In this document: piece by piece, positions 9,891-17,072 of the stretch
Layout of the letters: the number at the start of each line of letters is the position of its first letter
Numbering within the stretch: position 1 is the stretch's first letter
Source of the DNA: a virus
Direction: 5' to 3' (one strand)
Length of the DNA: 29,843 nucleotides
Virus record (IMG/VR): IMGVR_UViG_3300020401_000064
Location: 1-29,843 of that record
Notes under the pieces: generated by a model
The model's database searches: none
Told to the model about the DNA's origin: nothing
The model's input: the letters and a program-made list of their open reading frames with translations, nothing else
Position numbers and translations under genes: made by a program

Positions 9891-10106
9891 ATGTTTATCC
9901 CTGTGATTTTAATCTGCATGACGGTTCATGTTTCGTCTTGCACATTGATAGCTAAACCAGGGGACTATCACGATACCTTAGAGGCTTGCCAAGAAGAAGC
10001 CGCATTAGTTGCTAATAATATGCAGAACTCAGAAAAATATAGAATAGCCGCAGCTATTCCTTACTGCGTTCATGCGAAAAACGCGAGGACATCTATAAAA
10101 TGGTAA
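9891..10106 (+). CDS. Small exported protein, 71 aa
   Basis: The product starts with a hydrophobic export signal (MFIPVILICMTVHVSSC, residues 1-17) and continues as a polar domain with two further cysteines (EAC about residue 33, YCVHA about residue 59). AGGAG lies six bases before the ATG. Cys17, in VSSC, could be a lipobox cysteine, or all three cysteines could be periplasmic and partly disulfide-bonded. The final codons overlap the following lipoprotein gene by seven bases, so the two are probably made together. A role in the final outer-membrane step of lysis is possible but unproven. Confidence 0.65.
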   Translation: MFIPVILICMTVHVSSCTLIAKPGDYHDTLEACQEEAALVANNMQNSEKYRIAAAIPYCVHAKNARTSIKW

Positions 10107-10261
10107 ATATATTAAAAATAATGTGTGTCGTCTTGCTTGCTGGCTGTGTATCTGCACCGCATGCTCCGCCAGAACAGCAAATAGAAATCAGCTTTGACGT
10201 TGATTGGGATTGTATTAATCAGTTCGACGAGCCACTGCCTTTCTTACATCCAGAGTGTTAA
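10100..10261 (+). CDS. Small lipoprotein, candidate Rz1-like o-spanin, 53 aa
   Basis: A 53-codon gene overlapping the end of the previous one. The N-terminus MVNILKIMCVVLLAGC carries a clear lipobox (LAGC, cysteine at 16), followed by a proline-containing stretch (APHAPPEQ) and an acidic tail with two more cysteines. Small outer-membrane lipoproteins at the end of a holin-endolysin cassette are typically o-spanins that help disrupt the outer membrane. It meets the convergent recombination operon tail to tail, with stops overlapping by about four bases. The spanin assignment is inference; the lipobox is seen directly. Confidence 0.65.
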   Translation: MVNILKIMCVVLLAGCVSAPHAPPEQQIEISFDVDWDCINQFDEPLPFLHPEC

Positions 10262-10455
10262 AAGAATAAATCTGGGCTAGGAAGTATATCTTTGGCAGAC
10301 ATATATGATTTTAGTCTGCGGTAGGATTTAGCTGTTTTCTTTTCGTTAAATACAGTCGGGTCTCGACGATACCTTCTCTCTCTTAAAACCCAATCAGTCT
10401 TGAGAGCGTGGTATAAAACGTAATCCTCATCACTCAGTAGGTGGATCGTCTTCAC
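10258..10455 (-). CDS. Hypothetical protein, last gene of recombination operon
   Basis: A 65-residue basic protein starting at a GTG whose ribosome site, GGAGGAG six bases upstream, lies inside the end of the preceding gene; the two overlap by 26 bases. The sequence (MKTIHLLSDEDYVLYHALKT at its start, then an Arg-rich middle) shows no recognised domain. It is the distal gene of the leftward operon and ends against the convergent lysis genes. Confidence 0.55.
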   Translation of the reverse strand: MKTIHLLSDEDYVLYHALKTDWVLRERRYRRDPTVFNEKKTAKSYRRLKSYMSAKDILPSPDLFF

Positions 10456-10726
10456 TCATTTCTCCTCCGAGAGCCGCATATGATGCAAGGTCTACCCAAG
10501 AGTCTTCATGATCTATCGTATTACAAAGCCTAGAGATTTTTACCCAAGCCATCATTAAGGCAACATGACTAGGTTCTAGTCTATCTCCGTGTTCCCAAGC
10601 AGAATTAATAATAACATTCCACCCATCAGCAATTCTCTGATGATTGACTCTTGTATCTCCATAGTCTTTTGCTCTCTGTCCGTTAATTAATTCAGCACTT
10701 AACTTTAAAATATCATCACGTTGCAT
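10430..10726 (-). CDS. DUF6378-like phage protein
   Basis: A 98-residue protein. The pattern INGQRAKDYGD, NHQRIADGW, a central VALMMAWVKISRL and the closing DSWVDLASYAALGGE matches from memory the DUF6378 family of small phage proteins, whose members keep the DYG, the K-x-x-R and the D-x-x-x-Y-A-A-L blocks. Biochemical function is unknown. A GGAG sits seven bases upstream of the ATG, and it overlaps the coiled-coil gene by 11 bases, placing it firmly in the recombination operon. Confidence 0.75.
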   Translation of the reverse strand: MQRDDILKLSAELINGQRAKDYGDTRVNHQRIADGWNVIINSAWEHGDRLEPSHVALMMAWVKISRLCNTIDHEDSWVDLASYAALGGEMSEDDPPTE

Positions 10727-11015
10727 TGCAGAACTCCATTTCTACAGCCTTTATCTCTGCTAGTTTTAATCTGGCAGTGTGATTTAATTCGGCTATCGTT
10801 TCTCTTATTCTTTTCCTTTTATCCCTAGCCTTCGTCACCTGATCTTTAAATTCTTTAGTTGTCTTATCGACCAGATGATTGGGAGTGTCCTCTAGGGTTT
10901 GTATCCTCTCAGAGATAGATATTATTTCATTCTGAAACTGCTCTATCTCCAAGACAATCTCTGAATACTGTTTATTCAGCATAGAAAAATCATTTAGTTT
11001 TGCCTGTTTATCCAT
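10716..11015 (-). CDS. Coiled-coil protein, 99 aa
   Basis: A 99-residue, highly charged and almost fully helical product with heptad-like spacing throughout (for example IVLEIEQFQNEIISISERI and KRKRIRETIAEL). An AGAGG site precedes the ATG by five bases, and only two bases separate it from the stop of the exonuclease gene. No enzyme motif is seen. It may be a partner or accessory subunit of the recombination enzymes, which rests only on operon position. Confidence 0.6.
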   Translation of the reverse strand: MDKQAKLNDFSMLNKQYSEIVLEIEQFQNEIISISERIQTLEDTPNHLVDKTTKEFKDQVTKARDKRKRIRETIAELNHTARLKLAEIKAVEMEFCNAT

Positions 11016-11017
11016 GT

Positions 11018-11848
11018 CTACCTCTTCTCCATTGGTTTGTAGACAAGGTAATCATCGCAGACTTCATCAGCCCTGCTGTCATGTTTAATACACCACCACC
11101 CACCATTCTGGTCTGGTCTGGCTTGTTCACAAAAATTACATTGAGGTTCAACCTGTTTGCCCTGCCAACATATACTGTTTTTAAAACAACCTTTGCATCG
11201 CCAATCAGTTCCATCTGTACTGATTTTACCTGCCCTGTTGTTTATTGCTCTCTCAATTCTTTCTTTTAAATATGCCCACTCAAACTCATCATAGTCCACA
11301 ATCTGTGCGTGATAGTCACAGTTGTTTTTATTCATGGCTATAAACAAAGTTTGTTGCAGACCAGACATACCCATCATCATGGTGCATTGTGCATAGTATT
11401 GTGGGTGTGAAATCTTTACGCCGCTTTTCTGAAACTTTTTAAACGACGCATCGTTCATGGATTTAATTTCCAAGATCATTGGGTCGTCTTGCTCTAACTC
11501 TATGAGCCCATCTGTGTGGCAAACGACGTGGCCACCTAGCTCCTCGTATGTGTGCTGTCTTCCTGTAAGACCATCAACTTCCCATACCTGTACGCCAGCT
11601 TTCTTTTTTAAGTCCTTAACAATCTCGTCTTCGAGAATATGACCTAAGTTAAAAATTCTTTTGAGTCTGGGGTTTGGCTCGTCGTTAGGGAAACCCCTCA
11701 AGTTGTAAGCAAGTAGAGCATCACAAGGATTCCCAACGATAGAAGCACCGATATACTGGCGAGCTTTTTCTCTTCTTTCCGCATCGTATCCACCGTCTAT
11801 TTTATTTATTAAGTCGAGTGCTTTTTCTTGGCTCACATCATTATCCAT
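11018..11848 (-). CDS. PD-(D/E)XK exonuclease, Cas4/RecB-like, with Cys-rich C-terminus
   Basis: A 276-residue nuclease from the ATG at 11848. Motifs in order: GHILEDEIV (Glu about 73-75), HTDG with Asp113, LEIK with Glu127 and Lys129, and HPQYYAQ, the Q-x-x-x-Y-like element of RecB/Cas4-type nucleases. The C-terminal 60 residues hold at least seven cysteines (CKGC, C, CNFC, WWC), suggesting a metal or iron-sulfur site as in Cas4/AddB relatives. It would resect DNA ends for the adjacent annealing proteins. The start is unusual: it directly follows the U-tract of a strong hairpin and has no well-spaced ribosome site. An upstream in-frame start at 11938 would run through the hairpin. Confidence 0.8.
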   Translation of the reverse strand: MDNDVSQEKALDLINKIDGGYDAERREKARQYIGASIVGNPCDALLAYNLRGFPNDEPNPRLKRIFNLGHILEDEIVKDLKKKAGVQVWEVDGLTGRQHTYEELGGHVVCHTDGLIELEQDDPMILEIKSMNDASFKKFQKSGVKISHPQYYAQCTMMMGMSGLQQTLFIAMNKNNCDYHAQIVDYDEFEWAYLKERIERAINNRAGKISTDGTDWRCKGCFKNSICWQGKQVEPQCNFCEQARPDQNGGWWCIKHDSRADEVCDDYLVYKPMEKR

Positions 11849-11876
11849 AAAAAAAGGGGGAGTTCCCTCCCCCTTT
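11849..11876 (-). terminator. Rho-independent terminator or attenuator abutting the exonuclease start
   Basis: Read on the minus strand: a perfect 10-bp stem (AAAGGGGGAG with CTCCCCCTTT) closed by a GGAA tetraloop of GNRA type, followed by a run of Ts ending exactly at the next ATG. The plus strand lacks a comparable T-run, so it acts leftward. It lies in the 34 bases between the SSB-like gene and the exonuclease, inside an otherwise continuous operon. Confidence 0.8.
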
Positions 11877-11882
11877 ATAGAT

Positions 11883-12362
11883 TTAGAAAGGAATGTCGTC
11901 GTCCAATGTGGTAGATTCCTCACCACCACCATTGGCAAGAGGGTTAAAATACTTCACCTCTTTCATGTCTTTGATTGTCTCACCGTCTCTATTAGTCCAC
12001 GGCTTCGCCAATCCCACGACGATTTCACATTTAAGACCTTGCATCGACTCAACGTCACCAGGCTGGTCAGGATTTTTATGTCCCGCTGCAACCAAAAACG
12101 ATTTCAGTTGTCGTCTTGCAATCTCTTGTGCCTGAGCACTGGTGTGAGCAATGTTCAAGTTGGCTCGAATCTGCCCTGCCCCACCATCATCAACAAAAAG
12201 AAGAACCAACTTCTTATTATTACTGTCTCCGACTGTCTCTATTTTCGCCTCTTTGCAGGTAGCTGTATATTTACCTACATCCAAGACAGGAGTCCTTGGT
12301 GTCATCTCACCGAGTTCAACACTCGATAAGTCCAAGTCCCCGAATCCACTCCAATTACTCAT
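11883..12362 (-). CDS. DUF669-family single-stranded-DNA-binding-like protein
   Basis: A 159-residue protein: a beta-rich core from about residue 25 (VLDVGKYTATCKEAKIE, NKKLVLLFVDD, LKCEIVVGL) and an acidic, flexible tail ending DDDIPF. That terminal acidic-Ile-Pro-Phe peptide is the hallmark SSB tail that recruits repair proteins. DUF669 proteins sit beside phage Sak-type ATPases and are thought to coat single-stranded DNA. A good AAAGGAG site lies six bases before the ATG, within the end of the ATPase gene, which it overlaps by eight bases. The family call rests on motif pattern and neighbourhood. Confidence 0.8.
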   Translation of the reverse strand: MSNWSGFGDLDLSSVELGEMTPRTPVLDVGKYTATCKEAKIETVGDSNNKKLVLLFVDDGGAGQIRANLNIAHTSAQAQEIARRQLKSFLVAAGHKNPDQPGDVESMQGLKCEIVVGLAKPWTNRDGETIKDMKEVKYFNPLANGGGEESTTLDDDIPF

Positions 12363-13128
12363 CTTTCTCTCCTTTCTGAGTAGAACCTTTAGCCATCTTC
12401 GCTAAAAGATCGGTTACGTTATCGCACTCCTCAAAAGGTTTGAGGACATTACGAGGGTCTCTAGCCTTACCGTGCCAACCAGACACTTCGTCAGTTACAA
12501 TGTATCGACGCACTTTAGGATGTCCTCCATCGGTCTTCTCCGTTGTTCGGACACCGCACATAACGTGATCGAAAATTGCAGGAACATGCTTGGCTACAGC
12601 ATTTCCTTTCACCAATGGCCAGTATTGAGTTACGTCGTTTGCATCTTTCTCTTCTTTAGCAAGACAAGAAACATAGACATGTACTGGCAAATCTCTGAAC
12701 CATTTGAGAGCCCCTAAGAGGTGGCGAGAATAATCTCCCCAAAGAGCCCAAGAGTTGTTTCCACCCTCTTGCTCGTTCTCAAGTTGCTCAAGTAGACGCT
12801 CAGAAAGTTCTGTTAGGGAGTCGAGTGCGATCCACTTATAACCCATAGCTTGAAACTCATCGCTCATCATCATCTTAACGATGCCTCTAAAACTATAGAG
12901 TCCTTTGTCTGGATCGTGCTTTCCATCCCATGAAGAGAAAGGAAGGTAGTCAATACCTACATCTTCTACTGACTTTAACCCTGCCTCTCCACTGAGGATC
13001 AGACCTTTACCGTATCTCTTCTGGTAATGTCTGCATTGGTAGGTTTTGCCCCATCCATGGTGGGCATATAGCAATACTTTTGTTGGCCCTGATTGCTGAA
13101 GGTCTGCTGTTGACATGACTTTAAACAT
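12355..13128 (-). CDS. Sak4-like RecA-fold ATPase / annealing protein (AAA_24)
   Basis: A 257-residue P-loop ATPase. The Walker A region is AHHGWGKT (residues 22-29), with alanine at the usual first glycine; a Walker B-like strand KWIALDSL follows, then a long SWALWGDYSRHLLGALKWF helix and later beta strands (VHVYVSCLAKEE, RRYIVTDEV). This is the architecture of Sak4-type phage recombinases, which promote single-strand annealing with the phage SSB. The neighbours fit this exactly: an SSB-like protein directly downstream and an exonuclease after that. It overlaps the upstream coiled-coil gene by eight bases. Confidence 0.8.
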   Translation of the reverse strand: MFKVMSTADLQQSGPTKVLLYAHHGWGKTYQCRHYQKRYGKGLILSGEAGLKSVEDVGIDYLPFSSWDGKHDPDKGLYSFRGIVKMMMSDEFQAMGYKWIALDSLTELSERLLEQLENEQEGGNNSWALWGDYSRHLLGALKWFRDLPVHVYVSCLAKEEKDANDVTQYWPLVKGNAVAKHVPAIFDHVMCGVRTTEKTDGGHPKVRRYIVTDEVSGWHGKARDPRNVLKPFEECDNVTDLLAKMAKGSTQKGEKDE

Positions 13129-13630
13129 TTTTCACCACCTTTACTTTCGGTGAGTTGAGGTGACGGGTCAGAAAAGATTTTATCTTTGCTTGCTCGTCTG
13201 CTGGCAGGCGTTTGAACTTCCTCTTATCCACAGATAAGGCTCTGTTCACATAGTCAGGGAGTTCAGTTTGGCCGAAATACTTCTCAAGCTCTTCCTTGTC
13301 CCATGCCCACCTCTCGCTTCTAGTAACGGTGACGCCATATCCCTTGGTGTGCTTGTATAGTTCACCCTCTTCCTCTGGGAAGTAGTGCGCTATCTCACCC
13401 TCGATCATGGCTAGTTCTTCGTCGATCTCAGCTTTGGTCTGGTTGAGTTCATGGCATCGTTCAGCGAGATCATCTAACCTATCGTTTCGCCTTAGTTCTG
13501 CCTCAGTGAGTTTAGTTTGGGAGTCAGAGGTAGATGTACTCTTTACCTCATCATCCACCGCCTTTAAGATCGGCGGCCCTTGTGTCGGGTCATAACCCGA
13601 CCACGCGGTGTCGTCGGTTTTTGTTTTCAT
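13121..13630 (-). CDS. Coiled-coil protein of the recombination operon, 169 aa
   Basis: First gene of the leftward operon, with an AAAGGAG site five bases before the ATG. Residues 1-45 are polar and probably disordered; about 45-85 form a charged helix (LDDLAERCHELNQTKAEIDE); the rest is a compact basic domain (GYGVTVTRSERWAWDKEELE) ending with a Lys/Val-rich tail. The helix-then-domain layout is loosely like Gam-type nuclease-inhibitor or DNA-end proteins, but I do not see a convincing signature. Its place ahead of the Sak4-like ATPase suggests a part in recombination. Confidence 0.65.
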   Translation of the reverse strand: MKTKTDDTAWSGYDPTQGPPILKAVDDEVKSTSTSDSQTKLTEAELRRNDRLDDLAERCHELNQTKAEIDEELAMIEGEIAHYFPEEEGELYKHTKGYGVTVTRSERWAWDKEELEKYFGQTELPDYVNRALSVDKRKFKRLPADEQAKIKSFLTRHLNSPKVKVVKNV

Positions 13631-13647
13631 CGTTTCTCCTTTATCTC

Positions 13648-13670
13648 AGGCCACCAACAATGTCTGGCCT
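13648..13670. promoter_or_regulatory. Inverted repeat AGGCCA-N11-TGGCCT
   Basis: A perfect six-base inverted repeat with 11 bases between arms (13648-13653 and 13665-13670), in the leader of the leftward recombination operon, 18 bases before its first ATG. It could be a second operator or an RNA hairpin. A further repeat, GGTGT-N7-ACACC, lies at 13680-13696. Confidence 0.4.
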
Positions 13671-13702
13671 TTCTCATAAGGTGTCTTTACAACACCATGC
13701 AG

Positions 13703-13733
13703 TGTATGATACACAATACAATACTAATGGCAA
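13703..13733 (-). promoter_or_regulatory. Leftward recombination promoter with operator 1 (TGTAT-N8-ATACA)
   Basis: On the minus strand, -35 TTGCCA (13733-13728), a 16-base spacer and -10 TATCAT (13711-13706) precede the recombination operon. The operator TGTAT-N8-ATACA (13703-13720) covers the -10 and part of the spacer and also contains the tighter palindrome GTGTATGATACAC (13702-13714). The same 18-bp pattern recurs at the integrase and CobS promoters. Confidence 0.6.
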
Positions 13734-13751
13734 GTGAAAAAGGAGACACCC

Positions 13752-13985
13752 GTGGAATGTAGGCTGAATATAAGTCGTTTAGTACAAGACGTTGGAGGTG
13801 CAACCAAGGCAGCGACGACCGCAGGCGTTGTAAGAACTGCTCCATACGGATGGATTAAACGCAACTATATCGGCAGTCCTGTTCTCGAAAAGTTACTCTC
13901 CGCTAACCCTGACATTAAAATTGATGATTACTTTGAACTAACGGAGACAACGAGTGAGCGAGACAACGAAGGATCAGGCTCTTGA
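13752..13985 (+). CDS. Cro-like helix-turn-helix regulator
   Basis: A 77-residue protein from the GTG at 13752, chosen because an AAGGAG sits six bases upstream; an earlier GTG at 13734 would place that site inside the gene. The segment VGGATKAATTAGVVRTAPYGWIKR contains a helix-turn-helix of the Cro/YdaS kind, followed by IGSPVLEKLLSANPDIKIDDYFEL, a common end for such proteins. It is divergent from the recombination operon, with the operator region between them, as a Cro or early regulator would be. It overlaps the primase gene by 32 bases. Whether it is Cro-like or the lysogeny repressor is not decided by the sequence. Confidence 0.75.
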   Translation: MECRLNISRLVQDVGGATKAATTAGVVRTAPYGWIKRNYIGSPVLEKLLSANPDIKIDDYFELTETTSERDNEGSGS

Positions 13986-15852
13986 GTATTTGGATCGTGG
14001 ATGGTCAATCATCCCTATACGACCGAGTACAAAAAGACCCGCGATAAAGTGGCAAGAATTTCAAACAAGACAACCTACTGAGGAAGAGGTTGAAAGATGG
14101 TGGACACAGTGGCCCGACTATGGGATCGCACTGGTAACAGGTGAACTCAGTGGAGTTGTAGTCGTAGACTGCGACAATGATGAGTCAATCAAGGCCGCAG
14201 AAGATGCGGAAATGTTTACCCCCGTAAAGGTCAAGACGAAGCGAGGATTACATCTCTACTTCGAGCATCCCAGGGACGGCAAAAGACGAGGCCCAAGGGC
14301 AGGTGTAAACAGTCGAGGAACAGATTGGCCTCAGATAAACGGACTAGATTTCAGAGGCGACGGTAGCTACGCACTCTTACCCCCATCAAAAAACTACAAA
14401 TGGCTTGCACCAGAAATAGATTACTCAGACATGTCTCCATGGAGAGATTGGGTTCCATCAATCCAAAGAGACGAAGGTGATTTTCATTTTAGCAATCTCG
14501 ATCTCACTGGTGTTATACCAATAAGTGAAGACGATCTACTTGGAGAGTGGGATCGCACAGCTAAATATGTGAGGGATAGCTTTCCAAATACATTAAAGAT
14601 ACCTACTGGTATGGGTAATGGCCGTAATGAAAGGGTCATGAAATACATAGCGGAAGGTATTAAAGAAGGGTACTTCGGAGCAGAGCTTCGTGTAAGAGCT
14701 ATGGCTTTTATGCGTGAGTTCTTTGAGCAGGCGTTGGACGAGAGAGAGTTCGAAGCCACATGCGAAAGTATCGAGCAGGCCGAAAGACGAAACCATCCAG
14801 AGAACTTTGCTCCTGATGGTAAGTTTCTTTTGGCTCCACAAAACCCCGAGACGTTAGAGGAAACACGTAAGCGAAAGCTAATCCACATGTCTGACGCAGA
14901 GCAGTTGCTCAAAGAGGCAGATGCAAAGACATATCTAATTGAACCTTGGTTGCCATCGAACACGATAGTCCAAGTATTCGGGTACAGCGGTCATGGCAAA
15001 TCTCTCTTTGTTCAACACGCCATGGCCGCACTTTCGTCTGGGAAAAAATACTTTGGCCCCTTCGAAATCGGTCGCGCAGCGAGCGTTTTGTATTTTGATT
15101 TCGAGATGGGAATGGCTACGATTGCTCGTCGTCTTATAGACCTAAGAGATATTCATGGTGACAGCCAAGATAGGTTGAACATATGGACTCCCTTTGTTGA
15201 TGATAAAGAAATAGATATGAACACCCGCGAAGGCATTGTGGAATTAGAGGGCTGGATTAAATACGCAAGACCAGATGTGGTTGTAATCGACACGATACGA
15301 TCAGCTTATCCTGGCCTGGGAGAAAACTCAGCAGACGAATGGGCTCGCGTCAATAAATTGGCGGTTCGTCTGAGGAACTCTGGGATGTCTGTAATCATGA
15401 TCCATCACAGCAATAAACCTAGTGAAAATGGGATTGGTAGGGAAGCAGGAAGTACTAACCAGCTTACTGTTCTGGAGACTCAGATAAGAGTTGCTCAGGT
15501 ATTCCGAGACGAAGAGACAGCTAAACAGAACGCTGCATTATATGATGGGAACTATGAAACCCCCGTATATCCTATGCTTGAGGCAAAGATACCCGATGGG
15601 TTCCAGTTGTATATGGTTATGGAGATTAGGTACGGAAAGGTAAGAGAGTGGACGGAGATGCACGACAGAGTTCAGTGGGTTGGGTTCGCCTCTCATAATA
15701 CGACAGACGAGAAGATGGTTGTGTCTAGTATGTCTACAAAACAACGTGCCAAAAATTTGGCACTTGATGGTGTAGACCCATTAGATATAGCTAACCGTCT
15801 AAATCGTCCGTTGCGTCAGGTAAGGGAATGGTTAGGTCTTTATGTGGAGTGA
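13954..15852 (+). CDS. Primase-polymerase fused to RepA-like AAA+ helicase, with C-terminal HTH
   Basis: A 632-residue replication protein. The N-terminal bifunctional primase/polymerase domain has WSIIPIRPSTKRP (about 17-29), GVVVVDCDND with Asp72 and Asp74, GLHLYF with His100 and GLDFRGDGSYALLPPS (130-145). The second half is a RepA/RecA-type ATPase with Walker A GYSGHGKS (343-350), FDFEMG and Walker B VVVIDT (Asp446), plus MIHHSNK. The last 40 residues (DIANRLNRPLRQVREWLG) look like a small HTH. It should prime and unwind phage DNA at its origin. The GTG start has GGAG seven bases upstream and is coupled to the Cro-like gene. Confidence 0.9.
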   Translation: MSETTKDQALEYLDRGWSIIPIRPSTKRPAIKWQEFQTRQPTEEEVERWWTQWPDYGIALVTGELSGVVVVDCDNDESIKAAEDAEMFTPVKVKTKRGLHLYFEHPRDGKRRGPRAGVNSRGTDWPQINGLDFRGDGSYALLPPSKNYKWLAPEIDYSDMSPWRDWVPSIQRDEGDFHFSNLDLTGVIPISEDDLLGEWDRTAKYVRDSFPNTLKIPTGMGNGRNERVMKYIAEGIKEGYFGAELRVRAMAFMREFFEQALDEREFEATCESIEQAERRNHPENFAPDGKFLLAPQNPETLEETRKRKLIHMSDAEQLLKEADAKTYLIEPWLPSNTIVQVFGYSGHGKSLFVQHAMAALSSGKKYFGPFEIGRAASVLYFDFEMGMATIARRLIDLRDIHGDSQDRLNIWTPFVDDKEIDMNTREGIVELEGWIKYARPDVVVIDTIRSAYPGLGENSADEWARVNKLAVRLRNSGMSVIMIHHSNKPSENGIGREAGSTNQLTVLETQIRVAQVFRDEETAKQNAALYDGNYETPVYPMLEAKIPDGFQLYMVMEIRYGKVREWTEMHDRVQWVGFASHNTTDEKMVVSSMSTKQRAKNLALDGVDPLDIANRLNRPLRQVREWLGLYVE

Positions 15853-16141
15853 TTGAAACAACCTTCACATCAGGGCCGAATACTCTCCTACATTCATCTA
15901 CGAAGGCGGCGATTTCTGGGTACTTCGCACGATTTGCGGCCCGTTCCTCTGCTTTTGTCTTGCTTGTAGTCGCTGGTACGAGATTAGGTTTTTGTACTCT
16001 GGACTGTTGTCGTTCGACACTATGTGAGACCTGACTAGGGGATTGGTCAGAGCTAACTTCACTATCTCGTCCAGAGTATTTTTGTCGCTTCCATTCTTCA
16101 TAAAGTTTCTCTTGTCGCTTCTGTTTTTCTGTCTTGGCCAT
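15791..16141 (-). CDS. Hypothetical charged protein, 116 aa
   Basis: Start taken at the ATG at 16141 (MAKTEKQKRQEKLYEEWKRQ); an in-frame extension to 16207 would run over two inverted repeats and adds no recognisable sequence. A basic N-terminal helix is followed by a Ser/Gln-rich disordered stretch and a short conserved-looking end (FVDECRRVFGPDVKVVSI). The ribosome site is poor: AAAGGAG is present but about 17 bases away. It is convergent with the primase gene and overlaps its 3' end by 62 bases. No function recognised. Confidence 0.5.
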   Translation of the reverse strand: MAKTEKQKRQEKLYEEWKRQKYSGRDSEVSSDQSPSQVSHSVERQQSRVQKPNLVPATTSKTKAEERAANRAKYPEIAAFVDECRRVFGPDVKVVSITPHKDLTIPLPDATDDLDG

Positions 16142-16167
16142 GTCTACTAAGCGATACACTCCTTTAA

Positions 16168-16183
16168 CGTAACGTTCGTTACG
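16168..16183. promoter_or_regulatory. Perfect palindrome CGTAACGTTCGTTACG
   Basis: CGTAACG and CGTTACG arms (16168-16174, 16177-16183) separated by TT, just upstream of the minus-strand gene ending at 15791. It is a good candidate protein-binding site and has no second copy that I noticed in the window. Confidence 0.45.
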
Positions 16184-16197
16184 AGTCCTTTGTCCAA

Positions 16198-16223
16198 GCC
16201 GACCCACCTACGGTGGGATCGGC
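16198..16223. other. Strong hairpin in divergent intergenic region
   Basis: GCCGACCCACC pairs with GGTGGGATCGGC across a TAC loop: an 11-bp stem with one bulged A. No T-run follows on either strand, so it is not an ordinary terminator. The 227-base gap 16142-16368 also holds the palindrome at 16168 and two CCTAAAGT copies (about 16278 and 16299). Confidence 0.5.
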
Positions 16224-16307
16224 TCGTCCTTAGTCAAGAACTCACGGAGTGTATCGTCTGAACGTGTAAAGATCAACCCTAAAGTTGTGTATTTAACACC
16301 TAAAGTA

Positions 16308-16336
16308 TTGCCAAATCACTTTGTATAACCTACATT
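16308..16336 (+). promoter_or_regulatory. Candidate promoter for the HTH/zinc-ribbon gene
   Basis: TTGCCA at 16308-16313, a 17-base spacer and TACATT at 16331-16336, about 30 bases upstream of the ATG at 16369. A half-site TGTAT (16322) lies in the spacer, with only a degenerate second arm. The TTGCCA -35 is shared with the leftward recombination promoter. Confidence 0.4.
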
Positions 16337-16368
16337 ACCAAATTAACTACAAAAGGAGGTACGATCTA

Positions 16369-16665
16369 ATGCCACGTAATGTTAGCGTCTCGAACGCTGA
16401 CTTGAAGTGGCTCCAGAAAAATCATTTAAATCACTCTTACTCTGAACTAGCGCAACGAGTTGGATGTTGCGTGGACACCTTAAAACGGATTCTTGTACGA
16501 GAAGGACTACAAGAATTTGAAGGGGCCAAATATCAAGTCCGTAGAGACTTCGAAGGGAAAACTTGGACACGTCCCTGTTTGTCTTGCCGCGACACTGAAG
16601 AACGCCCTAAGAACTGGTTTTTTTGCAGGTCATGCCGAAAGACAATGGGGTATGAGGACGTATGA
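16369..16665 (+). CDS. HTH plus zinc-ribbon putative regulator, 98 aa
   Basis: The ATG at 16369 has AGGAGG nine bases upstream; an earlier in-frame start lies before that site. Residues 10-45 (NADLKWLQKNHLNHSYSELA, then RVGCCVDTLKRILVREG) form a helix-turn-helix resembling resolvase or sigma-like DNA-binding domains. The second half has CLSCRD and FFCRSCR, a four-cysteine zinc ribbon. The combination suggests a DNA-binding phage regulator expressed at the head of the rightward nuclease cluster. The next ATG overlaps its stop (ATGA). It resembles from memory unnamed proteins of other marine phages. Confidence 0.7.
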   Translation: MPRNVSVSNADLKWLQKNHLNHSYSELAQRVGCCVDTLKRILVREGLQEFEGAKYQVRRDFEGKTWTRPCLSCRDTEERPKNWFFCRSCRKTMGYEDV

Positions 16666-17072
16666 GTGGTAGAGGTATGAAACAAAAGGGCGATAACTAC
16701 GAACGTGAGTTAGCCGCCTACATCAACGAACACACTTCACTTCAATCTTTTAGAGCACCTCTGTCTGGGGGAGGACACGTAGGTTTGTCTGGTGGTGCAG
16801 ACATACTCGGAGTTCCTAGTTTATTTATCGAAGCCAAGCGAGTGGAACGCCTGAACTTTCATGACGCTATGCGACAGGCTGAGACAAACATAGAAAAAAC
16901 ACAGTCGGATGACGTAGCCATCGTCATGAATAGAAAGAATCGAATGAAGACGGGGGATAGCCTCTGTTTACTTCGTCTGGATGACTTCCTTGTTTTTTAC
17001 AATGCTTTTCTCAGAGAGAAAGGTTTTGCAAAAGATGAGGGAGAAGACGAAACATTGTCCACACTGCAATAG
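16662..17072 (+). CDS. Hjc-like PD-(D/E)XK Holliday junction resolvase or endonuclease
   Basis: A 136-residue protein with a compact nuclease core: GDNYERELAAYI (Glu14 and Glu16), RAPLSGGG, GGADILG with Asp47, and LFIEAKRV with Glu57 and Lys59. The E...D...ExK order with the preceding Ser/Gly-rich loop is that of archaeal-type Hjc resolvases and their phage relatives. It would resolve branched DNA from replication and recombination before packaging. It overlaps the regulator gene by four bases (ATGA) and the following HNH gene by 38 bases. Confidence 0.75.
   Translation: MSGRGMKQKGDNYERELAAYINEHTSLQSFRAPLSGGGHVGLSGGADILGVPSLFIEAKRVERLNFHDAMRQAETNIEKTQSDDVAIVMNRKNRMKTGDSLCLLRLDDFLVFYNAFLREKGFAKDEGEDETLSTLQ

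Noticed and set aside
10240-10290. Bidirectional terminator between the lysis genes and the recombination operon (CCAGA...TCTGG)
   Set aside because: Only five pairs with an 18-base loop and no good T-run; too weak to call.
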